From Acinetobacter lwoffii (GTDB taxonomy: Bacteria; Pseudomonadota; Gammaproteobacteria; Pseudomonadales; Moraxellaceae): a stretch of DNA of 64,000 bases. Location of the stretch: contig NZ_DCLL01000053.1 of the NCBI RefSeq assembly GCF_002321025.1, positions 62,001 through 126,000 on the forward strand, in the 5' to 3' direction. The notes under the pieces are model-generated. The model had not been told where the DNA came from. It ran no database searches and worked only from the letters and a program-made list of their open reading frames with translations. Position numbers and translations under genes: made by a program. Shown here one piece after another: positions 28,143 to 38,398 of this stretch; position 1 is the first letter of the stretch, and the number at the start of each line of letters is the position of its first letter.

Positions 28143-29156
28143 CTATTTTATATATTGCCGAGGACTTTGCCCAAACCAGCGTTTAAAGGCATGGTTAAAA
28201 GCGGCCGGCTCGGAATAGCCTAATAATTCTGCAATCATTTCAATCGAATACTGTTTATATTCAATCAGTCGCAAAGCCTTATCTTTAATAATTTCTTCGC
28301 GAATCTGCTTATAACTGGTATCACACTGCTGTAATTGATGCCGCAAGGTTCGTTCCGGAATATTCAACGCCTGTGCCGTTTCAGCCATGCTCGGCATCAG
28401 GCCGCTTTGGATTTCCAGATAATCCTGCACACGCTGCACCACAGTCGGCGTCTGCTCATCCTGTTGCAAACGCTCCAGTTCAGCCAGACATTTGGCTTCA
28501 TAGACAGCAAAAGTGACCGCATCTGCAGAAGGAATTTTAATATCCAACACTGCTTCATCAAACCAGAATGCTGCCCGAGATGCATCAAACTGTACCTGTG
28601 TTCCATAATAATCATGATAGACCTTTAAGGTATTCAGATCTTCTGGATAGGCAAATGGCAACTCGATCCGCAAATCAGGTTTGGATAAGCCCATCAATTT
28701 GTAGATTTCCCGGATAAACTTAAACGTTCCGGAAATCTCTGCCTGTGCCAGCAACATTCTCAAATGATCATCCTGCTGCTTGGCTCGATAACATAGCGCG
28801 CTATGATGCTCGCTTTGCTGCAAGGCCAACTGACCGGTCAAATGCGTCAACTGCTGAAAACGGATCACCTGATTCAATGCATCACGTACCGTAGGACTGG
28901 TCACCAGCAACATGAGTAAGGGACCATAACCTGCCAAAGCATAATGCTGGCCAATCAATAATCCCTGTTCAGGTTGGATTTCCTGTCCCACCACCTTAAG
29001 CACATCATGTTCCAGACTCGGATGGATCACCGAGCTTGGATCAAAGGCATCTACACGCAGCCCAATGTTTTGCAGTTTCTGATCGACCTCCATGCCAGCC
29101 TTGCGCATTCCTTGAATCAAATACATCAGACTGAGAACAGAACGTTTCATAACCAT
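28143..29156 (-). CDS. AraC-family transcriptional regulator (Arabinose_bd N-domain type)
   Basis: The 337-residue protein has an N-terminal ligand-binding domain of the PF12625 type (residues ~15-200) and a C-terminal double helix-turn-helix (~235-337) ending in the signature LLGYSEPAAFNHAFKRWFGQSPRQY. Proteins of this architecture often control catabolic oxygenase or lipid genes. It faces a Baeyer-Villiger-type monooxygenase across 138 bp, which makes that gene its likely target. ATG 29156 and ATG 29150 are both possible starts. The ligand is unknown. Confidence 0.9.
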   Translation of the reverse strand: MVMKRSVLSLMYLIQGMRKAGMEVDQKLQNIGLRVDAFDPSSVIHPSLEHDVLKVVGQEIQPEQGLLIGQHYALAGYGPLLMLLVTSPTVRDALNQVIRFQQLTHLTGQLALQQSEHHSALCYRAKQQDDHLRMLLAQAEISGTFKFIREIYKLMGLSKPDLRIELPFAYPEDLNTLKVYHDYYGTQVQFDASRAAFWFDEAVLDIKIPSADAVTFAVYEAKCLAELERLQQDEQTPTVVQRVQDYLEIQSGLMPSMAETAQALNIPERTLRHQLQQCDTSYKQIREEIIKDKALRLIEYKQYSIEMIAELLGYSEPAAFNHAFKRWFGQSPRQYIK

Positions 29157-29294
29157 ACAAATACAATGTGATTATTCTAGTTGTACTATAAAAATAATGT
29201 GTCGGCTATTGCCGTTTAGATCAATTTTCTATCTAATCATCAAGGAGCAAATTACGATAAATATCCAACATTAAAATAAGTAAGGAATTTACTG

Positions 29295-30792
29295 ATGCTA
29301 GATTATGCCACCGCTACACGTTCCCATCCCCATACTAAAGTTGCCATTATTGGAGCTAGTTGCGGAGGGATTGCCATGGCAATACGTTTACAACAGCATG
29401 GTATTTATGATTTTATTATTCTTGAAAAAGGTAACGATTTTGGCGGAACCTGGCGGGACAATCAGTACCCTGGAGCAGCCTGTGATGTGCAATCACATTT
29501 ATATTCCTTGTCATTTGCACCGAAAAGCAATTGGTCCCAACGTTATGCGGAAGCACCCGAGATATTTTCTTATATTCAGGATCTGGTGACCGATTATAAC
29601 CTGCGTGCTTTTTGCCGTTTAAATACCGAAGTACTGGCAGCACATTACCAGGCAGAACGCTGTCTATGGCAATTACAGCTACAGGATCAAAGTATCCTTG
29701 AAGCCCAGTTTGTTATATTCGCTTCCGGACCTTTACATATTCCGCAAATCCCAGATATTCTCGGTATTGAGAAATTCCAAGGCAAAGTCTTTCATTCTGC
29801 GCAATGGGATCACACTTATGACCCGACTGGCAAAAATGTCGCATCGATTGGAACAGGTGGCAGCGCCATTCAATATATTCCGGAAATTGCCCCGCAATGC
29901 AAACATCTGTATGTCATGCAACATACTGCGGCCTGGGTCATTCCTCGTGATGAACGTGCCTACCCCGACCTTGAGAAGAAACTCTTCAAAAAATATGACT
30001 GGTTTAGAAAGCTACACCGTGCCCGCCTGTATTGGTCAAATGAATCGCGTATCGTACCGATTGCCAAACCGGGCATTATGAAATTCACCCAAAAACTGGC
30101 AGAACTATTCATTAAATATGAGGTCAAAAATCCTGAATTGGCCGAAAAACTGACCCCCCGACTACATCATGGGCTGTAAACGTATTCTGGTTTCGAATAA
30201 ATACTTCCCGACTTTTAACCGCCACAATGTAGAACTGGTGACCGAGAAGATTCAGGAACTGACTGAACACAGTATCATTACACAAGATGGAAAAGAACGG
30301 CCGATTGACTGCCTGATTTATGGCACCGGATTCATTACCGATCCACGTATCTATATGAAGAATTTTCAATGTACCGGGCTCGATGGTGCAGAGCTGAATG
30401 AAGTCTGGAAACAAGGCGCTGAAAGCTATTATGGAATTTGCATGAAAGACTTTCCAAACCTGTTTCAGTTACTGGGCCCAAATACCTTATTGGCGCACAA
30501 CTCTGTGATTTTTATGATTGAGGCACAAGTCGAATATATTTTGCAATTGATGCAACTGGTCGATCAATTCCAAAGCGATGCCATCATGGTCAAAGACCAG
30601 GCACAGGATACATTTAATCAGCAGGTGCAACATATGTTTGAAAAGACTGTGTGGCAATCTGGCTGTGTCAGCTGGTATCAACAGGAAGGCGGCAAGAACT
30701 TTGCCTTATGGCCAACTTATACCTGGAAATACTGGCTCAAAACAAAAAAACCAAATGTCGCAGATTATCGATTATTGAATAAAGTCGCCTAA
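29295..30792 (+). pseudogene. Flavin-dependent (Baeyer-Villiger-type) monooxygenase, frameshifted at a C6 tract
   Basis: The gene would encode an FAD/NADPH monooxygenase of ~498 residues that inserts oxygen next to a ketone. The N-terminal part (29295-30179) has the FAD-binding segment IIGASCGG at 19-25, FGGTW at 49-53, the Baeyer-Villiger fingerprint F161-x-G-x3-H-x3-W171 and the NADPH site GTGGSA. The rest (30169-30792) continues in the next frame, with ATGAD-type block YGTGFITDP. The break is at the run of six C at 30154-30159: with five C the reading is LTPDYIMGCK, which joins both parts without loss. It may be an inactivating mutation, a phase-variable switch or a sequencing error. The divergent AraC regulator is its likely controller. 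Confidence 0.88.
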
Positions 30793-30860
30793 AAGCTTTT
30801 TACCATCTGACATCAAGCGGTGGCATAATTTATAGGTAATTTTTTCACTCCATTAAATTT

Positions 30861-31769
30861 ATGCAATCGCTTTGGCTTATCTTTCAGCTTCTATTCTGTC
30901 TAGCATTCGGTTTTGCCATGGCAAAACGAATTCCGCTTTCGATTATTAAAATCTGTTTCAAGCTATTGCCCTATTTTAGCTATGTTTTATTGATTGCAAT
31001 TGCCTTTGAATTTTCACAATTGGTAGATGAATTGCAGCATCCTCTCCAGATTTTGAGTACGTCGATCAGCATTGCCTTTCTGACCTCGCTCGGTGCTTTT
31101 GCATTTTGTTATCTACTATTTAAATGGGCAGGTTATCTTCCGAGTTCCGGTCGGGTATCCGTCGACCTGGTGCTTAAATCCCTACTGAACATGAGCTATG
31201 CCTTTTTGGCTCTCGCAGGCGGATATTGTTTACATACGGGCTTGAATCTATTTGATCTATCCGTGCAAATCAGCACCTGGCATTTGTTGCTGGTATTTAT
31301 GTTCATGATTGGCCTGGATCTGGCTTATTCACCTTTAGATCGTTCCTGGTTAAATTTTAAAATTCTCTTAGTTCCGATTGGTTGTATTTTTGGTTCATTA
31401 TTTGCAGTCATGCTTTATTCATTCTGGAATACAGACATCAGTCTAAAAGATTTGATCATGCTGTCACAAGGCTATGGATTTTACTCAATGTCAGGTGTTG
31501 TCGTAACAGAACTCAGAAATGCAGAACTCGGCAGTATCGCGCTAATGAATGACCTGTTTAGAGAAATTTTTGCCATCTTACTCATGTATTGTATGGGCTG
31601 GAGATACCCAAGATCCGCCATTTCCGCAGCGGGTGCAACTGCGATGGATGTGACTCTACCGATGGTTAAACAGGCCTGTGGGCATGATTTTATTCCACAT
31701 GCCATGGTCAGTGGTTTTATTTTGTCACTGTTAGCACCAGTCATGGTGAGTGTACTGGCAGCGATTTAA
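30861..31769 (+). CDS. lysO: Lysine exporter LysO family protein
   Basis: Inner-membrane protein of 302 residues with about eight helices. The C-terminal half carries the LysO (YbjE, DUF340) signature: SQGYGFYSMSGVVVTEL, then LGSIALMNDLFREIFAILL and GATAMDVTLPMV. LysO exports lysine and the antimetabolite thialysine in E. coli; the same function is inferred. It lies 68 bp after the disrupted monooxygenase on the same strand and probably has its own promoter. No clear ribosome-binding site precedes ATG 30861. Confidence 0.85.
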   Translation: MQSLWLIFQLLFCLAFGFAMAKRIPLSIIKICFKLLPYFSYVLLIAIAFEFSQLVDELQHPLQILSTSISIAFLTSLGAFAFCYLLFKWAGYLPSSGRVSVDLVLKSLLNMSYAFLALAGGYCLHTGLNLFDLSVQISTWHLLLVFMFMIGLDLAYSPLDRSWLNFKILLVPIGCIFGSLFAVMLYSFWNTDISLKDLIMLSQGYGFYSMSGVVVTELRNAELGSIALMNDLFREIFAILLMYCMGWRYPRSAISAAGATAMDVTLPMVKQACGHDFIPHAMVSGFILSLLAPVMVSVLAAI

Positions 31770-31891
31770 TTACTTTATCACTTTCTCAATCTCACTAAAT
31801 TCCTCTTTTATAAAGAGGAACTCTCCTCCCTGATTCAGTTTAAAAGCAGAATTTTAAAACGAAGCACAAGCAAGTAGGCCGAGCGGGCTGA

Positions 31892-32122
31892 CTAAAAACT
31901 TAAATCAATATCACTTAAGGCATCGCCTACTGTTTCAATAACATCCGAAGCAAGACTGATGGCATCAGATGCCAAACTGACCACATCGATCCCCGCTGTC
32001 CGATCTGCTGAGCTTGCCTGCTGTTGTTGCTATTCTTGTTGCTTAAGCTGTTCTGCCTGTTGAATATTTTGAATAACGTCATTCTGTACTTTTTCTAATT
32101 GTGGTTCAGATGAAGTCATCAT
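31892..32122 (-). pseudogene. Small Gln-rich protein gene interrupted by an in-frame amber stop
   Basis: ATG ATG at 32122/32119 follows a strong AAGGAAAA ribosome-binding site. The frame runs for 76 codons to a TAG at 31892-31894, but codon 31 (32030-32032) is also TAG. It lies in a Gln/Glu run (KQQE-stop-QQQQAS), so a CAG-to-TAG change is the simplest origin. The second half is helical and acidic (VVSLASDAISLASDVIE, ending DIDLSF), resembling small secreted or structural peptides but matching no family I know. A terminator for pyrF lies just upstream of the start. Confidence 0.6.
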
Positions 32123-32160
32123 TTTTCCTTTTTATTTTATAACCATTTTTTCAATATATA

Positions 32161-32189
32161 AAAAAAGCCTTTCGACTGAAAGGCTTTTT
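32161..32189 (-). terminator. Intrinsic terminator after pyrF
   Basis: AAAAAGCCTTTC-GACT-GAAAGGCTTTTT forms a 12-bp stem with a tetraloop, 16 bases past the pyrF stop on the minus strand. Confidence 0.92.
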
Positions 32190-32204
32190 GTCATTCAAAC
32201 CGTA

Positions 32205-32885
32205 TTAAAGCGTTGCCAAAATATCTTTCAAAGTCTGACGCATATTTTTAGACTGGGTAATCGGGCGACCAATTACCAGATGTGTTGAGCCATCTAGCAT
32301 TGCCTGTTTCGGTGTCACAATACGTTTCTGGTCATCTGCATTCGACCCTTCTGGACGAATGCCGGGTGTCACTAATGCAAAGTCTTTTCCAATCGTTTCA
32401 CGTAACATTTTCGCTTCTTGAGCTGAGCAAACCACCCCATCTAGACCACTGTCTTTTGTCAGTTGTGCCAGACGTTTTACATGCTCATTTGGCTCAATAT
32501 CCAGACCAATATCTTTCAAGTCTTCACGGCCCATTGACGTCAATACAGTCACTGCAATCAACTGAGTTTTATAATTACCCGCTTGCAAACGCTCTACACA
32601 GGTTTCCATCATCTTGCGGCCACCTGAGGCATGCACATTGACCATCCACATACCCAAATCTGCTGCCGCGCATACTGCCTGTGCTGTTGTATTTGGAATA
32701 TCATGAAATTTCAGATCCAGAAATACATCAAAGCCTTTATCTTGAAGTGCTTTGACAATGATTGGACCTTCATGGGTAAATAACTCTTTACCAACTTTTA
32801 GTCGACACAAGGCAGGATCTAACTGTTCTGCAATGGCTAAGGCATCAAATTGGCTTTTGGCATCTAGTGCGACGATGATACTCAA
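32205..32885 (-). CDS. pyrF: Orotidine 5'-phosphate decarboxylase
   Basis: Last step of UMP synthesis: decarboxylation of OMP. The 226-residue protein has the catalytic cluster D57-x-K59-x2-D62 in [10 protein letters not shown] and the phosphate-binding end VIGRPIT near residue 205. Length and motifs are those of bacterial PyrF. It follows lapA by 36 bp on the same strand and probably shares its transcript. A strong terminator follows. Confidence 0.96.
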   Translation of the reverse strand: MSIIVALDAKSQFDALAIAEQLDPALCRLKVGKELFTHEGPIIVKALQDKGFDVFLDLKFHDIPNTTAQAVCAAADLGMWMVNVHASGGRKMMETCVERLQAGNYKTQLIAVTVLTSMGREDLKDIGLDIEPNEHVKRLAQLTKDSGLDGVVCSAQEAKMLRETIGKDFALVTPGIRPEGSNADDQKRIVTPKQAMLDGSTHLVIGRPITQSKNMRQTLKDILATL

Positions 32886-32921
32886 GAGATTACCCCTTCA
32901 TATAGGCAAAAAATAAGCCCA

Positions 32922-33281
32922 TTATAATGGGCTTTGATTTTCATTGGTAATATCTAATACAGTTTTTTCATGCCGGGTATGAGCTGCTGCTTCAGCGGCC
33001 ATTAACTTGGCGGTATTTAACTGTTCTTTACGTAGATGTTCAATATCTTTACGCAGTCGTTTGATTTCCCAATTCGTCTGAAAAACCCGGAAGATCTGAA
33101 CGCCCAATAATAGGCCCAAAACGACACCTAGCGATAAAGTGAGGAGAAGCAATAATCCTAGGCGCATTGCGGGAACTTGAGTAAATAACAAGTCCACTGA
33201 CAATTCTGTACCGTTTTGCAAAACCAAAGCTAGTGAATAACCAAACAGTACCAATAAAAGAATGACTAGAACGTAACGCAT
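32922..33281 (-). CDS. lapA: LapA-domain membrane protein (LPS assembly protein A)
   Basis: Inner-membrane protein of 119 residues with two hydrophobic helices (residues ~3-20 and ~40-62) and a C-terminal coiled coil (~70-105, EIKRLRKDIEHLRKEQ). This is the LapA/YciS (DUF1049) layout, which in E. coli works with LapB in controlling LpxC and LPS synthesis. ATG 33281 has GGGG five bases upstream; the frame opens two codons earlier with GTG. It sits between ihfB and pyrF; the usual partner lapB is not adjacent here. Confidence 0.88.
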   Translation of the reverse strand: MRYVLVILLLVLFGYSLALVLQNGTELSVDLLFTQVPAMRLGLLLLLTLSLGVVLGLLLGVQIFRVFQTNWEIKRLRKDIEHLRKEQLNTAKLMAAEAAAHTRHEKTVLDITNENQSPL

Positions 33282-33305
33282 GAACACCCCGAAAAGTATT
33301 TACAA

Positions 33306-33611
33306 TTATTTTTGTGCAGACTCGTTCACAGCGTCACGAAGTGCCTTACCTGGTTTAAAGTGTGGAACTGCTTTTGCAGCCACTTCTACAGATTTACCAG
33401 TTTTAGGGTTACGACCTACGCGCGGCTCACGGTGATGCAATGCAAAACTACCAAATCCACGAATCTCGATACGATTGTCAGTTGATAATGCTTCTATCAT
33501 TTGATCAATCATGATTTTAACTGCTTCTTCCACTAAAGGCTCAGCCAAATGCGGATTTTTTAACGCAATACGCTCTATTAAGTCAGACTTATTAAGTGCT
33601 TCAGTAGTCAT
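33306..33611 (-). CDS. ihfB: Integration host factor, beta subunit
   Basis: DNA-bending subunit that pairs with IhfA and affects transcription, replication and recombination. The 101-residue HU/IHF-fold protein includes the beta-arm block [17 protein letters not shown], with the intercalating proline at its tip, and the C-terminal helix [14 protein letters not shown] 33611 has GAGG as ribosome-binding site. It follows rpsA, with a hairpin between, as in most gamma-proteobacteria. Confidence 0.96.
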   Translation of the reverse strand: MTTEALNKSDLIERIALKNPHLAEPLVEEAVKIMIDQMIEALSTDNRIEIRGFGSFALHHREPRVGRNPKTGKSVEVAAKAVPHFKPGKALRDAVNESAQK

Positions 33612-33676
33612 CTGCGACCTCTTTAATTATCAAGCTACTTGGGATCTATTTCCCGATAATAACCTGTTTAAATACA

Positions 33677-33714
33677 AAACGGTAGCGCAATAATTAAATA
33701 CTACGCTACCGTTT
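33677..33714 (-). terminator. Hairpin terminator between rpsA and ihfB
   Basis: AAACGGTAGCG pairs with CGCTACCGTTT across a 16-base loop. On the minus strand it is followed by a T-containing stretch (TTTGTATTT). It lies about 60 bases after rpsA. Confidence 0.7.
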
Positions 33715-33774
33715 ACAGTATTTGTATAAAAAGCATTAGTTAACTTACATTAACAATACAATTCAAACGCTTAC

Positions 33775-35451
33775 TTAGTTGCCCATTTGAGCTTTGATCA
33801 GGTCACCAATCGTCTTAGGACCATTGTCTTGACCAACAGGAGCCGTTTTCAAGTTAGCAACTGCTTCTTTCTCTTCAGCTTCGTCTTTCGCTTTGATAGA
33901 CAAGTTGATTGCGCGAGATTTACGATCTACGTTGATGATCTTCGCTTCAACTTCTTGACCAACTTCAAGGAACTTAGTTGCATCTTCAACGCGGTCGCGG
34001 TTGATTTCAGATGCTTTCAGAGTCGCTTCAACTTCGTCAGCTAACTTAACAGTAGCGCCTTTAGCGTCAACTGCAGTTACAGTACCTTTAACCAACGCAC
34101 CGCGTTCGTTAGCAGCAAGGAAGTCATTGAACGGATCGTTGTTCATTTGCTTGATGCCAAGGCTGATACGGTTGCCTTCAGCGTCTACAGAAAGGATAAC
34201 CGCTTCAACAGTGTCGCCTTTCTTATAACGACGAATCGCTTCTTCGCCTTGTTCGTTCCAAGAAATATCAGACAAGTGAACTAGACCGTCGATACCGCCT
34301 GGTAAACCGATGAAGATACCGAAGTCAGTGATAGATTTGATCGTACCAGAAACTTTTTCGCCTTTGTCGTGGTCTTTAGCAAACTCTTCCCACGGGTTAG
34401 CACGAGTTTGTTTGATACCAAGAGAAATACGACGACGTTCTTCATCAACTTCAAGAACCATAACATCAACTTCGTCACCAATCTGAACAACTTTAGATGG
34501 GTGGATGTTTTTGTTCGTGTGATCCATTTCTGAAACGTGTACTAAACCTTCAACGCCTTCAGCGATTTCAGCGAAACAACCGTAATCAGTCAGGTTAGTT
34601 ACGCGCGCTTTAACGATTGAACCTTTAGGGTAACGGTTCATGATCGCTAACCATGGATCTTCGCCAAGTTGTTTAAGACCTAGAGAAACACGGTTACGTT
34701 CGCGGTCGAATTTAAGTACTTTAACAGTAACTTCTTGACCCACTTCAACAACTTCTGAAGGGTGCTTGATACGTTTCCAAGCCATGTCAGTGATGTGAAG
34801 AAGACCATCAATACCGCCAAGGTCAACGAATGCACCGTAGTCAGTAAGATTTTTGATAGTACCAGTAACTGTTTGACCTTCTTCAAGCTGAGCAAGAAGA
34901 GCTTCACGGTCAGCTGAAGATTCAGCTTCCATAACAGCACGACGTGAAACAACAACGTTGTTACGTTTAGCGTCAAGTTTGATTACTTTGAATTCTAACT
35001 CTTTGCCTTCTAGGTGAGTAGTATCACGAATAGGACGAGTATCAACTAAAGAACCTGGAAGGAACGCACGTACTGGACCGATGTCAACAGTGAAACCACC
35101 TTTAACTTTACCAGAGATAACACCAGTAACGATTTCGCCGTCTTCAAAGATTTTTTCAAGTTTAGTCCAAGTTTCTGCGCGTTTAGCTTTTTCGCGAGAA
35201 AGAACTGTTTGACCCATACCATTGTCAAGTGCTTCAACAACTACGTCTACAGTGTCGCCAACTTGAACTTCAAGTTCGCGCTGTTCATTTAAGAACTCAG
35301 CACGGTCAACAACGCCTTCAGATTTAAGGCCAGTGTCAACAGTTACCCAATCAGAGTCAATGCTTACTACAACACCTTGGATAACTGCACCCTTTTCAAC
35401 GTTGAGGTTTAATTCGCTTGCTTCAAAGAGGGCTGCAAAAGATTCGGTCAT
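33775..35451 (-). CDS. rpsA: 30S ribosomal protein S1
   Basis: RNA-binding protein that loads mRNA on the 30S subunit. The 558-residue protein has six S1 (OB-fold) repeats of ~70-80 residues; the repeated [33 protein letters not shown] and [17 protein letters not shown] blocks mark repeats three to five. The order cmk-rpsA-ihfB is the standard gamma-proteobacterial one. Its codon usage is strongly biased, as expected for a highly expressed gene. ATG 35451 has a CGGAAA site. Confidence 0.98.
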   Translation of the reverse strand: MTESFAALFEASELNLNVEKGAVIQGVVVSIDSDWVTVDTGLKSEGVVDRAEFLNEQRELEVQVGDTVDVVVEALDNGMGQTVLSREKAKRAETWTKLEKIFEDGEIVTGVISGKVKGGFTVDIGPVRAFLPGSLVDTRPIRDTTHLEGKELEFKVIKLDAKRNNVVVSRRAVMEAESSADREALLAQLEEGQTVTGTIKNLTDYGAFVDLGGIDGLLHITDMAWKRIKHPSEVVEVGQEVTVKVLKFDRERNRVSLGLKQLGEDPWLAIMNRYPKGSIVKARVTNLTDYGCFAEIAEGVEGLVHVSEMDHTNKNIHPSKVVQIGDEVDVMVLEVDEERRRISLGIKQTRANPWEEFAKDHDKGEKVSGTIKSITDFGIFIGLPGGIDGLVHLSDISWNEQGEEAIRRYKKGDTVEAVILSVDAEGNRISLGIKQMNNDPFNDFLAANERGALVKGTVTAVDAKGATVKLADEVEATLKASEINRDRVEDATKFLEVGQEVEAKIINVDRKSRAINLSIKAKDEAEEKEAVANLKTAPVGQDNGPKTIGDLIKAQMGN

Positions 35452-35561
35452 GATATTTCCGATAAAGTCAGCGGTCTTGGATCAGACAAGGCCGGTTTAA
35501 TTAAGCATCTACATAGTCCATATAAAACTGATCAAGCTATGCGTTTGCTGATAAAATTGGG

Positions 35562-36245
35562 TTAGTTTGCTAACTGCTGATCCACATAAGTGGTCATCAG
35601 CTGGAATACTTCATCGATATTCAAATCTGAACTATCGATAATGTAAGCATCATCCGCAGGCTTGAGTGGAGCGACAGTGCGTTCCATATCTCGTTTATCG
35701 CGAGCGATGATATTAGCTAAAATGTCGCTTATTTTAACATCCAGCCCCATGCCCTGCAACTGCTTTACACGTCTTTGCGCACGGGATTCAGCCGAGGCCG
35801 TCAAATATATTTTTGCCTGGGCGTTCGGGAAGATACTTGTCGCCATATCGCGTCCGTCTGCTACCAGACCCGGTGCCTGCGCAAAGGCATGTTGGCGTGA
35901 AACCATCGCTGTTCTAAGCTCAGGAATTGCTGCAACTTTTGAAGCAAACTCTCCTACCCGTTCAGTGCGAATAGTTTGGGACACATCTTCACCATCCAGC
36001 CACACCTGCACTCCAGTGTCGGTACTGACAAACTGGATATCTAAATTTGTTGCGATTTGTACGCATTCTGGCAATTTCGTGTCTAGAGAATCCAGCAAAT
36101 CATGGTGATGCAATGACAAACCCAAAAGGCGGTATAAAGCACCAGAATCCAATAAGTGAAACTGATAATGTGCAGCCAGTTTCGCTGCTAACGTGCCCTT
36201 GCCAGACCCACTTGGACCATCAATGGTAATAATTTGAACTGTCAT
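35562..36245 (-). CDS. cmk: Cytidylate kinase
   Basis: Phosphorylates CMP and dCMP with ATP. The P-loop is GPSGSGKGT (10-18), and the CMP-site residues fall in the [13 protein letters not shown] segment near 128-140. The length of 227 residues is normal. The gene is followed 110 bp later by rpsA, its usual partner, and is probably transcribed with it from the minus strand. Confidence 0.96.
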   Translation of the reverse strand: MTVQIITIDGPSGSGKGTLAAKLAAHYQFHLLDSGALYRLLGLSLHHHDLLDSLDTKLPECVQIATNLDIQFVSTDTGVQVWLDGEDVSQTIRTERVGEFASKVAAIPELRTAMVSRQHAFAQAPGLVADGRDMATSIFPNAQAKIYLTASAESRAQRRVKQLQGMGLDVKISDILANIIARDKRDMERTVAPLKPADDAYIIDSSDLNIDEVFQLMTTYVDQQLAN

Positions 36246-36262
36246 TGCTTTCCCGTTGTTGT

Positions 36263-36694
36263 TTAAACAGATTTTGCGAGTTTTGTCAGGCCTAGTTTAA
36301 TCGCTGCCTGTAACTGTGCAAGGATTAATTTACTCACAAAAGGCGCACGTGCCTGCAATTCAATCGTATAAGTTACTAGCGTTTTGTCATCAGCCAGTGC
36401 TTCAAATTCAATAATACCCAAATGATGCTTGATTAACGGATTTTTAATAATCTGGTATTCGATGCGATTATTTGGCTCGAACAAGGTAATTTGTTCTTTC
36501 AGCGGCTTTATTGGCCCCATACCCATTGCACGTACCGAACCGAGTCCATCAGGATGTTCAGCATCCGCAGAATCCTTGATTCGTTCGACCTGCATCGGTG
36601 CGAAGGCAATATTATAGGTGGCATGTTTGGACATCAAATTGAAGACATCATCAAGGGCTGCTGGGAATTCTTTTTTTACTTGGATGCTGTTCAT
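36263..36694 (-). CDS. SRPBCC (START-like) family protein
   Basis: The 143-residue protein has the helix-grip fold seen in polyketide cyclase/dehydrase-type lipid-binding proteins: an N-terminal strand [15 protein letters not shown], central beta strands ([24 protein letters not shown]) and a long C-terminal helix. Such proteins bind hydrophobic ligands; none is indicated here. It is 17 bp upstream of cmk on the same strand and 60 bp from tadA, so it may belong to the same transcript. Confidence 0.8.
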   Translation of the reverse strand: MNSIQVKKEFPAALDDVFNLMSKHATYNIAFAPMQVERIKDSADAEHPDGLGSVRAMGMGPIKPLKEQITLFEPNNRIEYQIIKNPLIKHHLGIIEFEALADDKTLVTYTIELQARAPFVSKLILAQLQAAIKLGLTKLAKSV

Positions 36695-36754
36695 TATTGT
36701 TCCTGAAGATTGCAGATATTTGAAAGTGGGAAAATTTTAGCGGATAAAGTAAAT

Positions 36755-37270
36755 TTACTTCTGCGTATTTAATAACTTTTCTTGTAACTTGAATTGTCGT
36801 TTCTGCTCGCGACGCAACTTAAAAAATGCACTGAGCTGTTCAGAGCATTGCTGCTGCATGCAGCCTGCCTGGAAAGAAAATACGTGATTATAATAACCGG
36901 TTTCAAACAGTTGACGCGCACTCACCAGTGAACCTGCTTTCGCTTCAAATGCGCCAAATACTACCCGTGAAACCCGTGAATGCACCAGCGCACCAACACA
37001 CATGGTGCACGGCTCTAAAGTCACATAAAGCACTGCATCATCAGGTAAACGATAATTCTGGATGTTTTGACAGGCATCACGCAGCGCCACAATTTCAGCA
37101 TGCGCAGTCGGATCATTTAATGTAATGGACGTATTAAATCCCTGACCAATGATCTGATTCTGACTGACGATAATTGCCCCGACAGGAATTTCTCCCTGTG
37201 CAGCAGCAAGTGCAGCCTGCTCGTAAGCACGCTGCATCCAGTATTCATCTGTAAATTGTGTTTCGGACAT
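36755..37270 (-). CDS. tadA: tRNA-specific adenosine-34 deaminase
   Basis: Converts A34 to inosine in the anticodon of tRNA-Arg. The zinc-binding deaminase signature is complete: H57 and catalytic E59 in HAEIVAL, and C88/C91 in PCTMCVGA. The protein is 171 residues, normal for TadA. ATG 37270 lies six bases after the stop of the upstream hydrolase gene, so the two are likely in one operon. Confidence 0.95.
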   Translation of the reverse strand: MSETQFTDEYWMQRAYEQAALAAAQGEIPVGAIIVSQNQIIGQGFNTSITLNDPTAHAEIVALRDACQNIQNYRLPDDAVLYVTLEPCTMCVGALVHSRVSRVVFGAFEAKAGSLVSARQLFETGYYNHVFSFQAGCMQQQCSEQLSAFFKLRREQKRQFKLQEKLLNTQK

Positions 37271-37276
37271 TGAGGC

Positions 37277-38398
37277 TTAAATCACACCATAATGCTTGAG
37301 CAGCTCATTCCAGCTTTCAATAGTCGTAACTGGAGGATTCCCAGACAGGATCCCTTTCAAGTTCATATCTGCACCTTTTTTCCACTCAGGACTAAGGTCT
37401 TTGTCGACCAGACGTGCTCGTACACCCTCAACAAAGTCATGATGACGGATTTTCCAGTCAGAAATTTGAACTTCCAGTTCGAAAACTTCATTCCAGGAAT
37501 GTACCTGCTTACCCCATTGCCATAATAGCCAGGTCAAGGCTGCGGTGGTTGGTGAACCTTTTTTCAGATTTTCACTAGCCTGACGCAACCAGTCACTGCG
37601 CGCATCACTCAGGCCAATAATCGACTCATAATCATGCTCAAAGTTGATACCACGGCAAACACTATGAATCACGTCCAGAGAGTTTTGCAACGGTCCCGGG
37701 CCGACCGGACGGTGCATACTGTTCAGGGTGTCATCAATCGCACGGAAATCACCTGCAGGATAATGCTCCCAGTCGATATTAATGACTTTATCCAAAACTG
37801 AATCACGCTGTGCATCACAAATATGCGTTGCCCAGCCAATCCCGTAAGCGCCCGCAGCGGTCATGATCGAACCGGTCAAGCCGGTAAATAGACCAATCGC
37901 ACCACGATCTGCCAAGAAGCGTGTTGCACCCACGTCTGGATACAAACCAATATTAATTTCAGGCATGGCTAAACGTGAATATGGCGTCACTAAACGGAAA
38001 GGTGCCGCCATAAACAAGCCCAAGCCACCGCCCATCACATAACCTTCACCCCAGACTAAAACGGGTTTAGCATAATTATGCAATAACAGATCAAGTGCAT
38101 ATTCTTGTTCAAAGAACTTATTGGCAGCCGCGACTTCATCATTAATCACTAACTGACGCAGTTTACGTACATCCCCACCCGCACAGAACGCTTTCGGTGT
38201 GGTTGAATCCAGCCAGATTGCTTTTACGCTGTCATCATGATGAAAGTCCTGAAATACTTCCAGAAGTGCGGAAGCGATCGATTCATCCAGCGCATGCAAA
38301 GATTTCGGGCGATTTAAACGAACGATACGCCAACCATTGTGCGCTTCTTCAACAATCAAATCTGGATGATAATGTTTAGTAAGGGGAGAATATTTCAT
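37277..38398 (-). CDS. Enoyl-CoA hydratase/isomerase-family protein, probable 3-hydroxyisobutyryl-CoA hydrolase
   Basis: Crotonase-fold enzyme of 373 residues, longer than simple enoyl-CoA hydratases and with the ECH_2 layout of 3-hydroxyisobutyryl-CoA hydrolase (valine breakdown). The oxyanion-hole blocks are AFCAGGDVRKL near residue 69 and GYVMGGGLGLFMAAPFRLV near 119; MPEINIGLYPDVGATRFL is also typical of the hydrolases. ATG 38398 overlaps the ung stop by four bases (ATGA), which favours this start over the in-frame TTG at 38413. The overlap points to translational coupling with ung, although the two functions are unrelated. Confidence 0.82.
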   Translation of the reverse strand: MKYSPLTKHYHPDLIVEEAHNGWRIVRLNRPKSLHALDESIASALLEVFQDFHHDDSVKAIWLDSTTPKAFCAGGDVRKLRQLVINDEVAAANKFFEQEYALDLLLHNYAKPVLVWGEGYVMGGGLGLFMAAPFRLVTPYSRLAMPEINIGLYPDVGATRFLADRGAIGLFTGLTGSIMTAAGAYGIGWATHICDAQRDSVLDKVINIDWEHYPAGDFRAIDDTLNSMHRPVGPGPLQNSLDVIHSVCRGINFEHDYESIIGLSDARSDWLRQASENLKKGSPTTAALTWLLWQWGKQVHSWNEVFELEVQISDWKIRHHDFVEGVRARLVDKDLSPEWKKGADMNLKGILSGNPPVTTIESWNELLKHYGVI

